A DNA stretch of 12,825 bases, taken from the NCBI GenBank assembly GCA_023392205.1, contig JAEVZN010000275.1, positions 1-12,825 of the forward strand. The letters are read 5' to 3'. A program made the position numbers and the translations under genes. The stretch comes from Pseudomonadota bacterium (GTDB lineage Bacteria > Pseudomonadota > Alphaproteobacteria > Rhizobiales > Xanthobacteraceae). Positions 6,287 through 12,825 of this stretch are shown here, in pieces. The first letter of the stretch is position 1. Every line of letters begins with the position of its first letter. The notes below the pieces were generated by a model. It was not told the DNA's origin, made no database searches, and was given only the letters and a program-made list of their open reading frames with translations.

Positions 6287-6745
6287 ATGCTGAACGACGT
6301 CTACAACACGCGAATTCTGGAGCTGGCCGGTTCTATCCCGAGGATCGGCCGCCTGCCCGACCCGGATGGCAGCGCGACCGCTCACTCAAAGTTGTGCGGG
6401 TCCACGGTCACCGTCGATCTCAAGATGGACGGCGATGTGGTGTCCGATTTCGCCCATGACGTGAAGGCCTGCGCGCTGGGTCAGGCATCGTCTTCGATCA
6501 TGGCGCGGCATGTGATCGGATCGAAGGCAGAGGAATTGCGGACCTTGCGCGAGATCGTCCGGCAGATGCTGAAGGAAAATGGCGCGCCGCCGTCCGGCAA
6601 ATGGGCGGATGTCGGCGTCCTGGAACCCGTGCGCGATTTCAAGGCGCGGCATGCCTCCACCCTTCTGACCTTCGATGCCGTGGTCTCGGCGCTGGACCAG
6701 ATCGCGCAGAAGCGGCAGGCGGGCGCCGACGTCCCGGCAGCCTGA
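6287..6745 (+). CDS. IscU/NifU-N-like iron-sulfur scaffold with altered cluster residues
   Basis: This 152-residue protein aligns with the IscU/NifU N-terminal domain, on which 2Fe-2S clusters are assembled. YNTRILELAGSIPRIGRL opens it. HSKLCGSTV has C37 and KACALGQASSSIMA has C62, matching IscU C37 and C63. The third ligand site, H-C-S in IscU (C106), reads RHASTLL here (H122, A123, S124), so that cysteine is Ala. The IscU Asp after C-G (D39) is Ser. Cluster chemistry must therefore differ from IscU, or the protein has another job. From memory, relatives in Hyphomicrobiales share this form. No iscS, sufS or other suf/isc gene is visible. The ATG at 6287 is chosen (CAGG 7 nt upstream); a TTG at 6281 would add two residues. 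Divergent from folE, convergent with the next gene. Confidence 0.8.
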   Translation: MLNDVYNTRILELAGSIPRIGRLPDPDGSATAHSKLCGSTVTVDLKMDGDVVSDFAHDVKACALGQASSSIMARHVIGSKAEELRTLREIVRQMLKENGAPPSGKWADVGVLEPVRDFKARHASTLLTFDAVVSALDQIAQKRQAGADVPAA

Positions 6746-6769
6746 GCGTATCCGAAGGTCCGGGCTGAT

Positions 6770-6782
6770 CCGTAACTTACGG
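6770..6782. repeat. Short palindrome between convergent genes
   Basis: CCGTAA-C-TTACGG pairs perfectly with a one-base centre and contains the stop codon of the minus-strand gene (6777-6779). It lies in the 31-bp convergent gap after the IscU-like gene. No T-run is present, so a terminator role is doubtful. Confidence 0.4.
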
Positions 6783-8063
6783 GGCAGGCTTGAGCACCGC
6801 ATGCTCGCTGCGCCCGACGCCTGTACAGGCCGATGCGAACTGGCTCAGGTTCTGGCTGGCGCCGGTATTGCCGATCCTGATAACAGCCGATCCTTCGGCG
6901 TCATTGCGGGTTTCCACCGTCAGTGACCGGCTCCCGGCGGCCGCGAAACTGCGAATGGCGGAGATCGGAAGACTGGCACTGGCCGACGACAAACGCTCGC
7001 CGGGCTGCGCACCAGGCCGCGTCACGCCCAGGGTGAGCGGAAAAATCTTGTTGGCGAGCCGGATCTCAACGCTTTGCAAGGGCGCCACATCCTCGCCGCC
7101 GAGCGCCCGGCGTGTCTCTGTATAGAGAAGCAGGACTTCATTCGGTGCCTTGCCGCAGGCAAAGGTGACATCGAGAATGCCGAAGTTTTCTCCCTCAATC
7201 GTCAGCGGGTGGCGCCGGGTGAGCGTGACGCCAGTGTCCTGTTCGGCCATGACCCAGCCGCGCTCACGATCGGTCTGGCTCCTGAGCGAGATACGCTTGA
7301 GGGGATGCGAGACCGGCGATGTCGCATCGGTCGTGGTGCCGGGCATCGTGCCCAGCGCGTCGGCGACGTCCGAATTGTCCAGCTTCATGCGGCGCAATTC
7401 ATCGCGCGTCAGTGATCGCATCGGCTCCCAGGGCGGAATGCGCAGCGAGACTTCCAGCAATTCGACGCTGCCGCCCATCTCCACCGTGTATTGCGCGAGC
7501 TTGCCGATGTCGCGCTGCACGAGGACGAGGTCCTCGGCGGAATAGACGGCGGCGGCGGCATCGTCACGGCGGTCGCCGAGCCAGATCTGGTGAACCCGGA
7601 CACGGGCTTCCGGCGGTACGATCCTGCGGGTGCCGGCCAGCAGTACGAACGCGCACATGGATTCGCAGTCCGCCCGCGGCGACAGGCCTGCCTTGCGCAA
7701 GCCGGTCTGCGAACCCGAACCGTCGATGGTGCGGCCAATCGTGGTGGTCATATCGTAACGGCGGATGACGCGGCCGAGCGCAATCGCGCCATGCACCGAA
7801 CCGCCTTCCGAATTGAGCACCAGCATCATGCCGCGTATGTCGTTACGGGCGGCGAAGATTTCGAAATCGCGCGCGGTGTCTGCCCGGATCATGCCTGTCG
7901 CCGACACCCAGGCCTTGCATTTTGCACCGCAACGTGGGGACTGATCCTCACGGATCTGGAATTGCATTGGCGCTGAGCGAGAAGGATCGCTCTCCGCGAC
8001 CGGGGCCGCAAAGGCTACAAAAAAGCAGATCAGTGCTGTCGCACCGAACAGGCGTCGCCTCAT
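6777..8063 (-). CDS. Secreted ClpP-fold (COG3904-like) protein, paralogue 1
   Basis: This 428-residue protein has a clear signal peptide (MRRRLFGATALICFFVAFAA, cleavage probably near residue 22-25) and is predicted periplasmic. The core (about 35-200) has the ClpP/crotonase pattern: NSEGGSVHGAIALGRVIR (84-101, the oxyanion Gly-Gly turn), then CESMCAFVLLAG with S135 where ClpP has its nucleophile, then PEARVRVHQIW with H158 in place of the ClpP histidine. S135 sits between C133 and C137, and C45/C49 form a CGAKC pair, so disulfides are likely outside the cytoplasm. The C-terminal half (about 250-428) is a separate, probably beta-rich domain of unknown type. GGGGGAG precedes the ATG at 8063; the frame is open to 8132, but the signal peptide decides the start. 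A homologue lies at 9577-10779. Substrate unknown. Confidence 0.75.
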   Translation of the reverse strand: MRRRLFGATALICFFVAFAAPVAESDPSRSAPMQFQIREDQSPRCGAKCKAWVSATGMIRADTARDFEIFAARNDIRGMMLVLNSEGGSVHGAIALGRVIRRYDMTTTIGRTIDGSGSQTGLRKAGLSPRADCESMCAFVLLAGTRRIVPPEARVRVHQIWLGDRRDDAAAAVYSAEDLVLVQRDIGKLAQYTVEMGGSVELLEVSLRIPPWEPMRSLTRDELRRMKLDNSDVADALGTMPGTTTDATSPVSHPLKRISLRSQTDRERGWVMAEQDTGVTLTRRHPLTIEGENFGILDVTFACGKAPNEVLLLYTETRRALGGEDVAPLQSVEIRLANKIFPLTLGVTRPGAQPGERLSSASASLPISAIRSFAAAGSRSLTVETRNDAEGSAVIRIGNTGASQNLSQFASACTGVGRSEHAVLKPAP

Positions 8064-8346
8064 GCAACTCCCCCGGTTCTCCCGATGCCGTTCTGGCTGC
8101 CCGGCTTGCAATCGCCAGACCTTCGGGACCACCCGTCACCCATGTCTTTTTTTATTATGACCCAAGGATTCGCGTAAAGCCCAGACTTTGTGACGCCTTG
8201 CGGCGAATGTGCCTATCCGATGGGCCGGGAACTTGTGCCATTGCATGGCGAAGAGGCTGCTTTTCGGCTCTATATTGCGCCAGCAACGGCTTCGGGCCGC
8301 CCTTTCCCGCCGGGAATCCGCCAAAGCTGCCTCTTGGAATCGCACT
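8064..8346. other. Divergent intergenic region between the ClpP-fold gene and yidD
   Basis: These 283 bp hold no convincing gene. A T-run followed by ATTATGA lies at 8147-8160. It gives CATAAT on the minus strand (possible -10 for the ClpP-fold gene) and TATTAT on the plus strand, but neither has a good -35. TATATT at 8271-8276 could be a -10 for yidD, again without a clear -35. A small inverted repeat (TCTGGC with GCCAGA) lies around 8090-8120. A frame runs into yidD from 8209 but has no family support before 8347. Confidence 0.4.
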
Positions 8347-8655
8347 ATGTGTGTCCGCAACGCACCACGTCAGACCGGCCGGGCGATGATCAAGGCTTAT
8401 CGCTACACCCTCTCGCCGCTGATCGGGTTCCATTGCCGCCACCTGCCGACCTGTTCCGAATACGGTGACGAGGCGCTGGCCCGGCATGGACTTTGGGCGG
8501 GGGGCTGGATGACCCTCGGGCGGCTGTGTCGCTGCCACCCCTACGGAACGTCGGGGCTGGACTTCGTGCCGGGAGAGCGCCCTGCCCCCGCCCGCTGGTA
8601 TCTGCCGTGGCGTTACGCGCGCTGGCGCTCGACCAATTCCGAGCCGCCACGCTGA
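8347..8655 (+). CDS. yidD: YidD-family membrane protein insertion efficiency factor
   Basis: This 102-residue protein matches YidD (DUF37), a small inner-membrane-associated protein that aids YidC-dependent membrane protein insertion. The conserved core is IKAYRYTLSPLIGFHCRHLP (about 15-34) and TCSEYGDEAL, then GGWMTLGRLCRCHPYGTSGLD. It includes C30, C36, C61 and C63. The tail PARWYLPWRYARW is, from memory, seen in Bradyrhizobium-type YidD. The gene is not in the usual rpmH-rnpA-yidD-yidC order, which is common in Hyphomicrobiales. The ATG at 8347 gives the length expected for relatives; an in-frame GTG at 8209 is possible but unsupported. No strong ribosome site is visible. Its 3' end overlaps the convergent msrQ-like gene by 43 bp. 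Confidence 0.88.
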   Translation: MCVRNAPRQTGRAMIKAYRYTLSPLIGFHCRHLPTCSEYGDEALARHGLWAGGWMTLGRLCRCHPYGTSGLDFVPGERPAPARWYLPWRYARWRSTNSEPPR

Positions 8656-9494
8656 TCGTCGCGTTGCGGCGCAGTGGCGGCACGGATCGCATTGAGCGCG
8701 CAGACCGCAAGTCCTGCCGCCAGCACATACCAGCCGGGGCGGATGGCCAGATCGAAATCGAACACGGTATTGAGCACCGCCATCGGCGATACCTTGTACC
8801 AGAGCGCGATCCCCGCAGCCTCGCCGAGAAACGTCAGCAGCGACACGATCAATGTCATTGCGATCAGCACCGCTGTCGACGGTTCGCGCAGACGCCATGT
8901 CACCAGCCGGTACGCCATCAGCCAACCGAACAAACCGCTGATCGCCGCTGGCAAAGTAAAATCCGCCTTGGTCTGCTGAAAGAAATGGAACAGCGAGAGG
9001 AAAGTCAGCACATAGGCCGCCTGATGCAGCCTGCGCCAGCCGGCAGCCCCGAGCCGCTTCACCATCGTATCGTTCGACGTGACCGCCAGCGCCAGCAATC
9101 CGAGCCAGGCAACGAAACCCACCGTGAGATAGAAACGCCTGACGATTTCCAGCGCCACCTTAACAAGATCGAACTTCTCGTCGGCGATATAGAGCCCGAT
9201 ATGCAGCGTGGCGTAGAGGAACGCGCCGACGCCGATCATGCGGCGCACATCGAGCAGGCCACCAAGCCGAGAACTGCGCCGCAGCGGCGTGATCGCCAGC
9301 GCCACCAGCAGGAAGATCAGCGCCCAATAGCCCGAGCGATGGATGAGGTCGTTGAGCAGGCGCGGTGCCAGCCGCTGCGAGAACCAGGCTTCTGCTGCGA
9401 TGGCGAGCGGCAACAGCAGGAATGCCAGCGCCACAAGCCGCATTGCGGAGACACGTCCGCGCCGGTCACGCCAGATCTGCAGGGCATTCAACAT
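8613..9494 (-). CDS. msrQ: MsrQ/YedZ-like haem-binding membrane protein
   Basis: This 293-residue integral membrane protein belongs to the ferric-reductase-like transmembrane family. Candidate haem ligands H98 (YATLHIGLYI), H157 (WRRLHQAAY) and H170 (SLFHFF) match E. coli MsrQ H91, H151 and H164 in order and spacing. Membrane segments lie near 20-38, 54-71, 87-103, 123-140, 158-173, 183-199, 208-230 and 254-272. MsrQ passes electrons from the respiratory chain to MsrP, a periplasmic methionine-sulfoxide reductase. No msrP is present here. E. coli MsrQ has about 211 residues with six helices; the last ~80 residues and two helices are extra. The gene sits 82 bp downstream of the second ClpP-fold gene on the same strand and may be co-transcribed. 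A related haem reductase is an alternative. Confidence 0.8.
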   Translation of the reverse strand: MLNALQIWRDRRGRVSAMRLVALAFLLLPLAIAAEAWFSQRLAPRLLNDLIHRSGYWALIFLLVALAITPLRRSSRLGGLLDVRRMIGVGAFLYATLHIGLYIADEKFDLVKVALEIVRRFYLTVGFVAWLGLLALAVTSNDTMVKRLGAAGWRRLHQAAYVLTFLSLFHFFQQTKADFTLPAAISGLFGWLMAYRLVTWRLREPSTAVLIAMTLIVSLLTFLGEAAGIALWYKVSPMAVLNTVFDFDLAIRPGWYVLAAGLAVCALNAIRAATAPQRDDQRGGSELVERQRA

Positions 9495-9561
9495 GCCGTC
9501 CGCCTAGCATGATCCCATGTGCGGGCGAAGACACTGACCATGGCAATGACGCTGACGTGAC

Positions 9562-9574
9562 CGTTTCGGAAACG
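9562..9574. repeat. Palindrome just past the stop of ClpP-fold paralogue 2
   Basis: CGTTTC-G-GAAACG pairs perfectly around one base, two bases beyond the TGA of the minus-strand gene (9577-9579) and 67 bp upstream of the msrQ ATG. The stem is too short for a strong terminator. It may be an operator for msrQ, or chance. Confidence 0.4.
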
Positions 9575-9576
9575 CC

Positions 9577-10779
9577 TCACGCTCCGAAGCACCGGGATGG
9601 CGGCATGCGCAGGGCTTCAGACAGACCCTGTGTGGACAGCCGGAATTCGCGGGTGCCGGCTTCGCTCTCCTCCCGCAGCACGATGCCATTCGATCCGGCC
9701 GCCCGCGCCAGCGCATCGGAGGGTACCGGCTGCATGCGCATGTCGGCTGCGTCCGCCGTTCTGCCGGCGGGCCGGAAATCGAGAACGAAATCCGGGCCGG
9801 ATGACATGCGCAGCCGTGGCAAGGCATCTTCACCATTGCGCAATTCGCGCCGCAGCGTCACGGTCGGGCGATCGCGCGCCGAACAATTGATCGCGATATT
9901 GGTCGTGCGCGGCAGCGCCTGAAACGCCGATGCGGCTTCGGTCATCGACTTGATGATGAAGGTCGAGCCATCCGGCTTCACATGCCGCAACCAGCCCGTC
10001 TCGAAAAAATCCGCAGGCAGCAATCCGTAACGCGCCAGTTCCTCGCGCGACAGCCAGTAGACGCGATCATGCGGCGTGCGGATGGCGAGGTCGATCAGCG
10101 CCGGATCGATGCCGGCGAGCGTTACGTAATGGCGCAGCAGGTCGTAGGAGTCGCGCTCGGCGGCGCGGCCGGCGGCGGCGCTGGCCTTGCGGTTTTCTCC
10201 GGCATGTTCGGGTCGCAGGATGACCCGATTGGCATGCACCCCGAACCGGGCGCCCGGCGCGATCAGCCGCTCGGTCGCGCCAATCAGCGCATAGGCGCAA
10301 CCGGAGGCGCAGATCCCGGTCGCCGTGCGCAGTCGCGCCTTGCCCGGATTGGCCGAGGCCATGCGCTTTCGGCAGGCCGCATCGGCCCGGCGCCGGTCAC
10401 GGCAACCCTGCACCAGCGTCTGCCCGATCCCGGCCGTCATGCGCTTCTCGCGGAGAAGATTGCCGACCGCGAGGGAGGGCTGTAATTCGCCGCCCGGCGA
10501 GTGAAAATAGATCGGCAGGTTTTCCCGCTCGGGCGTGAGGAAGGCCGCCAGCCGCAAATGCGCCTTGGGGTCGAAGGTTCCGTAGGCTGCAATCCAGCGC
10601 GAGCAACCCGGCCCACAGGAATCCGGATCGCCCTCGGCGACAAAAAAGATCATTGGCTCGTGTTTGAAGGAAGTCCGGGACGGCTCGCCACGGCCTTGCG
10701 ACCAGATCTCCGACCAGGCTGGCCCAGCCAGCGCCAGGCCGGCGAGCACGACCAATACGATGCGCAAAGCCCTCGTCAT
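9577..10779 (-). CDS. Secreted ClpP-fold (COG3904-like) protein, paralogue 2
   Basis: This 400-residue protein has a signal peptide (MTRALRIVLVVLAGLALAGP, cleavage probably after AWS near 23) and is predicted periplasmic. It is homologous to the 6777-8063 protein over the core: CGPGC (C55, C59), YFHSPGGELQPSLAVGNLLR (91-110), GICASGCAYALIG with S159 between C157 and C161, and PGARFGVHANR with H182. The Ser-to-His spacing is 23 residues in both paralogues. An insert rich in Arg/Ala with two more cysteines (C126, C136) precedes the serine motif and is absent from paralogue 1. YWLSREELARYGL (near 270) matches SLTRDELRRMKL in paralogue 1. The C-terminal domain is of unknown type and ends with a Cys. 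The ATG at 10779 is chosen for the signal peptide, although the frame is open to 10935. It is divergent from thrS. Confidence 0.75.
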   Translation of the reverse strand: MTRALRIVLVVLAGLALAGPAWSEIWSQGRGEPSRTSFKHEPMIFFVAEGDPDSCGPGCSRWIAAYGTFDPKAHLRLAAFLTPERENLPIYFHSPGGELQPSLAVGNLLREKRMTAGIGQTLVQGCRDRRRADAACRKRMASANPGKARLRTATGICASGCAYALIGATERLIAPGARFGVHANRVILRPEHAGENRKASAAAGRAAERDSYDLLRHYVTLAGIDPALIDLAIRTPHDRVYWLSREELARYGLLPADFFETGWLRHVKPDGSTFIIKSMTEAASAFQALPRTTNIAINCSARDRPTVTLRRELRNGEDALPRLRMSSGPDFVLDFRPAGRTADAADMRMQPVPSDALARAAGSNGIVLREESEAGTREFRLSTQGLSEALRMPPSRCFGA

Positions 10780-10929
10780 CAGCGTATGCGTCCCGGCGTC
10801 GCCATCTGTGGAAAATGGGGCAGATCGCGCGTCCCGCCAAGCGCGCGCCTGCGCCTGCGCGATCACGATATTGTCGGGATTGTCATCGTTGGGACCGCAA
10901 TCCGTGCCACCGCCGCGCCAGATGCACAA

Positions 10930-10957
10930 TTGCAACAGCCGATTCCGGTGCTATATC
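10930..10957 (+). promoter_or_regulatory. Possible sigma-70-type promoter for thrS
   Basis: TTGCAA (10930-10935) and TATATC (10952-10957) are separated by 16 bp, giving a transcript start near 10964 and a leader of about 70 nt before the thrS ATG. A GATTC (GANTC, the CcrM methylation target) lies in the spacer at 10941-10945. Found by eye. Confidence 0.4.
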
Positions 10958-10994
10958 CGGCCGCGCGCCGGTTCCGGCCGCAGACATCCGCTTA

Positions 10995-11012
10995 CCCGCG
11001 CTCGTTCGCGGG
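10995..11012 (+). repeat. Short hairpin in the thrS leader
   Basis: CCCGCG and CGCGGG form a 6-bp stem with a CTCGTT loop. It ends 10 nt before the AAGGAG ribosome site (11023-11028). It could modulate thrS translation, but no anticodon-like domain resembling the E. coli thrS operator was recognised. Confidence 0.4.
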
Positions 11013-11035
11013 AGTGAGCTTCAAGGAGTTGAATA

Positions 11036-12825
11036 ATGGTCACGCTGACCTTTCCCGACGGCGCGCGCCGTGAATTTCCCGCAGGCATTTCCGGAGCCGA
11101 TATTGCCAAGGGCATCTCGCCCTCGCTGCTCAAACGCACGGTCGCGATGGCGCTCGACGGCGTGGTCACCGATCTGGCCGACCCGATCGAACAGGACAGC
11201 AAGATCGAGTTCATCAATCGCGAGGACCCGCGCGCGCTGGAACTGATCCGGCACGATTGCGCGCATGTGCTGGCCGAAGCCGTGCAAAACCTGTGGCCGG
11301 GCACGCAAGTCACCATCGGTCCGGTAATCGAGAACGGCTTCTATTACGACTTTGCCCGCAACCAGCCGTTCACGCCGGAAGACCTGGGCGCGATCGAGAA
11401 GAAGATGCGCGAGATCATCGCGCGCGACAAACCTTTCACCAAGGAGGTCTGGTCGCGCGACGAGGCCAAGAAGGTGTTTGCCGACAAGGGCGAGAATTTT
11501 AAGGTCGAGCTGATCGATGCCATTCCCGAAGACCAGGAGCTAAAAATCTACAAACAGGGCGAGTGGTTCGATCTGTGCCGCGGCCCGCACATGACCTCGA
11601 CCGGAAAAATCGGCAATGCCTTCAAGCTGATGAAGGTCGCGGGCGCCTATTGGCGCGGCGATTCAAACCGCGAGATGCTGTCGCGCATCTATGGCACCGC
11701 CTTCGCCAAGCAGGAAGAACTCGACGATTACCTGCACCGCATGGAGGAAGCCGAGAAGCGCGACCACCGCAAGCTCGGCCGCGAGATGGACCTGTTTCAT
11801 TTTCAGGAGGAAGGTCCGGGCACGGTGTTCTGGCATCCGAACGGATGGACGATGTTTCAGGAGATCGTCGCCTATATGCGCCGCCGGCTGAAGGGCGATT
11901 ATGCCGAAGTGAATGCCCCGCAATTGCTCGACAAGTCGCTGTGGGAGACGTCGGGCCATTGGGGCTGGTTTCGCGAGAACATGTTCATGGCGAAATCGGC
12001 GGGGGATCACACCGAAGACGAGCGCGTTTTTGCGATCAAGCCGATGAACTGCCCCGGTCATATCCAGATCTTCAAGCACGGCCTGCGCTCGTATCGCGAA
12101 CTGCCGCTGCGGATGGCCGAGTTCGGCATCGTGCATCGCTACGAGCCATCCGGCGCGCTGCACGGCCTAATGCGGGTGCGCGCCTTCACCCAGGACGACG
12201 CACACGTGTTCTGCACGCCCGAGCAGATGGCTGACGAGTGCCTCAAGATTAACGATCTAATCCTCTCGACCTACGCCGATTTCGGCTTCGAGGGCGAGAT
12301 GACGGTGAAGCTCTCCACCCGCCCCGAACAGCGAGTCGGCTCCGACGAAGCCTGGGATCATGCCGAAGCGATCATGCAGGATGTGCTGAAGCAGATCGAA
12401 GCGCGCAGCGGCAACCAGAAGATCAGGACCGCAATCAATCCCGGAGAAGGCGCATTCTACGGGCCTAAGTTCGAGTATGTGCTGCGCGACGCCATCGGCC
12501 GCGACTGGCAATGCGGCACGACGCAGGTCGACTTCAACCTGCCGGAGCGGTTCGAGGCCTTCTACATCGCGCCCGACGGGTCGAAAAAGATACCGGTGAT
12601 GATCCACCGCGCGATCTGCGGCTCGATGGAGCGCTTTCTTGGCGTGGTGCTTGAGCATTTCGCAGGCCATCTGCCGCTCTGGCTCGCGCCCAAGCAGGCC
12701 GTCATCTGCACCATCGTGTCCGACGCCGACGACTATGCCGCCGAGGTCGCACGGCTTGCGACGCGCAAAGGCCTGCGCGTGTCGACCGACCTGCGCAACG
12801 AGAAGATCAATTACAAGGTGCGCGA
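11036..12825 (+). CDS. thrS: Threonyl-tRNA synthetase, 3' end beyond window
   Basis: The frame is open from ATG 11036 to the window edge (596 codons), so about 50-60 C-terminal residues are missing. The enzyme charges tRNA-Thr in the cytoplasm. In order: a TGS domain (1-60); an editing domain with HDCAH (H73, H77) and LCRGPH (C181, H185), which clears mischarged Ser-tRNA; a class II catalytic core (about 240-535) with motif 2 in VHRYEPSG and zinc ligands C339 (MNCPGH), H390 (DDAH) and H524 ([14 protein letters not shown]), equivalent to E. coli C334, H385 and H511; then the start of the anticodon-binding domain ([11 protein letters not shown]). AAGGAG lies 7 nt before the ATG. I read the frame through codon by codon and found no stop or shift. 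It is divergent from ClpP-fold paralogue 2. Confidence 0.97.
   Translation, partial: MVTLTFPDGARREFPAGISGADIAKGISPSLLKRTVAMALDGVVTDLADPIEQDSKIEFINREDPRALELIRHDCAHVLAEAVQNLWPGTQVTIGPVIENGFYYDFARNQPFTPEDLGAIEKKMREIIARDKPFTKEVWSRDEAKKVFADKGENFKVELIDAIPEDQELKIYKQGEWFDLCRGPHMTSTGKIGNAFKLMKVAGAYWRGDSNREMLSRIYGTAFAKQEELDDYLHRMEEAEKRDHRKLGREMDLFHFQEEGPGTVFWHPNGWTMFQEIVAYMRRRLKGDYAEVNAPQLLDKSLWETSGHWGWFRENMFMAKSAGDHTEDERVFAIKPMNCPGHIQIFKHGLRSYRELPLRMAEFGIVHRYEPSGALHGLMRVRAFTQDDAHVFCTPEQMADECLKINDLILSTYADFGFEGEMTVKLSTRPEQRVGSDEAWDHAEAIMQDVLKQIEARSGNQKIRTAINPGEGAFYGPKFEYVLRDAIGRDWQCGTTQVDFNLPERFEAFYIAPDGSKKIPVMIHRAICGSMERFLGVVLEHFAGHLPLWLAPKQAVICTIVSDADDYAAEVARLATRKGLRVSTDLRNEKINYKVR

Noticed and set aside
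8155..8925. Long minus-strand frame over yidD and the msrQ end (256 codons)
   Set aside because: Its composition is Arg/Pro/Gly-rich without any motif, and it is antisense to yidD, whose protein is clearly conserved.
8493..9512. Long plus-strand frame opposite the msrQ-like gene (339 codons)
   Set aside because: The translation is Arg/Gln/His-rich, typical of the antisense of a high-GC membrane protein gene. MsrQ on the other strand has histidines and helices that fit the family.
10941..10945. GATTC (CcrM methylation target) between the -35 and -10 of the thrS promoter
   Set aside because: A five-base degenerate site is expected often. The promoter itself is only a visual guess, so cell-cycle methylation control is not supported.
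10964..11035. thrS leader as a T-box or tRNA-like autoregulatory operator
   Set aside because: Only a 6-bp hairpin is visible, with no T-box sequence or anticodon-like loop. T-boxes are not expected in Alphaproteobacteria.

Overview
The window looks like ordinary chromosome from an alphaproteobacterium of the order Hyphomicrobiales, most like the Bradyrhizobium/Xanthobacteraceae branch. This rests on remembered family resemblance, not a search. The pointers are uniformly high GC, a DUF2336 protein starting MIVRQFLFWLRSAP, the YidD form with a PARWYLPWRY tail, an alphaproteobacterial IscU-like scaffold, and CtrA-like sites. I see no rRNA, tRNA, CRISPR array, phage or transposase. Nothing in base composition suggests recent transfer.

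Layout. Positions 1-683 hold the tail of an unidentified protein (possibly a receiver) followed 4 bp later by a histidine phosphotransfer (HPt) protein. A small orphan ORF (760-975) follows. On the minus strand come a DUF2336 protein (986-2155) and a lytic transglycosylase without signal peptide (2267-3409). Each has a near-consensus CtrA site upstream, so this end looks linked to cell cycle, motility or envelope. Divergent from the transglycosylase is a two-gene plus-strand unit, MaoC-type hydratase and CitE-type lyase (3529-4910), probably handling a C4/C5 dicarboxyl-CoA. It converges on hisI (4895-5329). folE (5449-6102) lies upstream of hisI on the same strand. A divergent IscU/NifU-like scaffold (6287-6745) lacks the third cluster cysteine.

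The second half is built around two paralogous secreted ClpP-fold (COG3904-like) proteins (6777-8063 and 9577-10779, both minus). Between them lie yidD (8347-8655, plus), for envelope biogenesis, and a solitary msrQ-like haem membrane protein (8613-9494, minus); these two overlap tail to tail by 43 bp. The right edge is thrS (11036 to the end, open at the window edge), divergent from the second ClpP-fold gene.

Most genes are housekeeping or widely conserved in the group. The best leads for something undescribed are the secreted ClpP-fold pair, whose presumed catalytic serine sits inside a Cys-x-Ser-x-Cys motif, the scaffold lacking canonical cluster residues, and the CtrA-like sites in front of the transglycosylase and DUF2336 genes.
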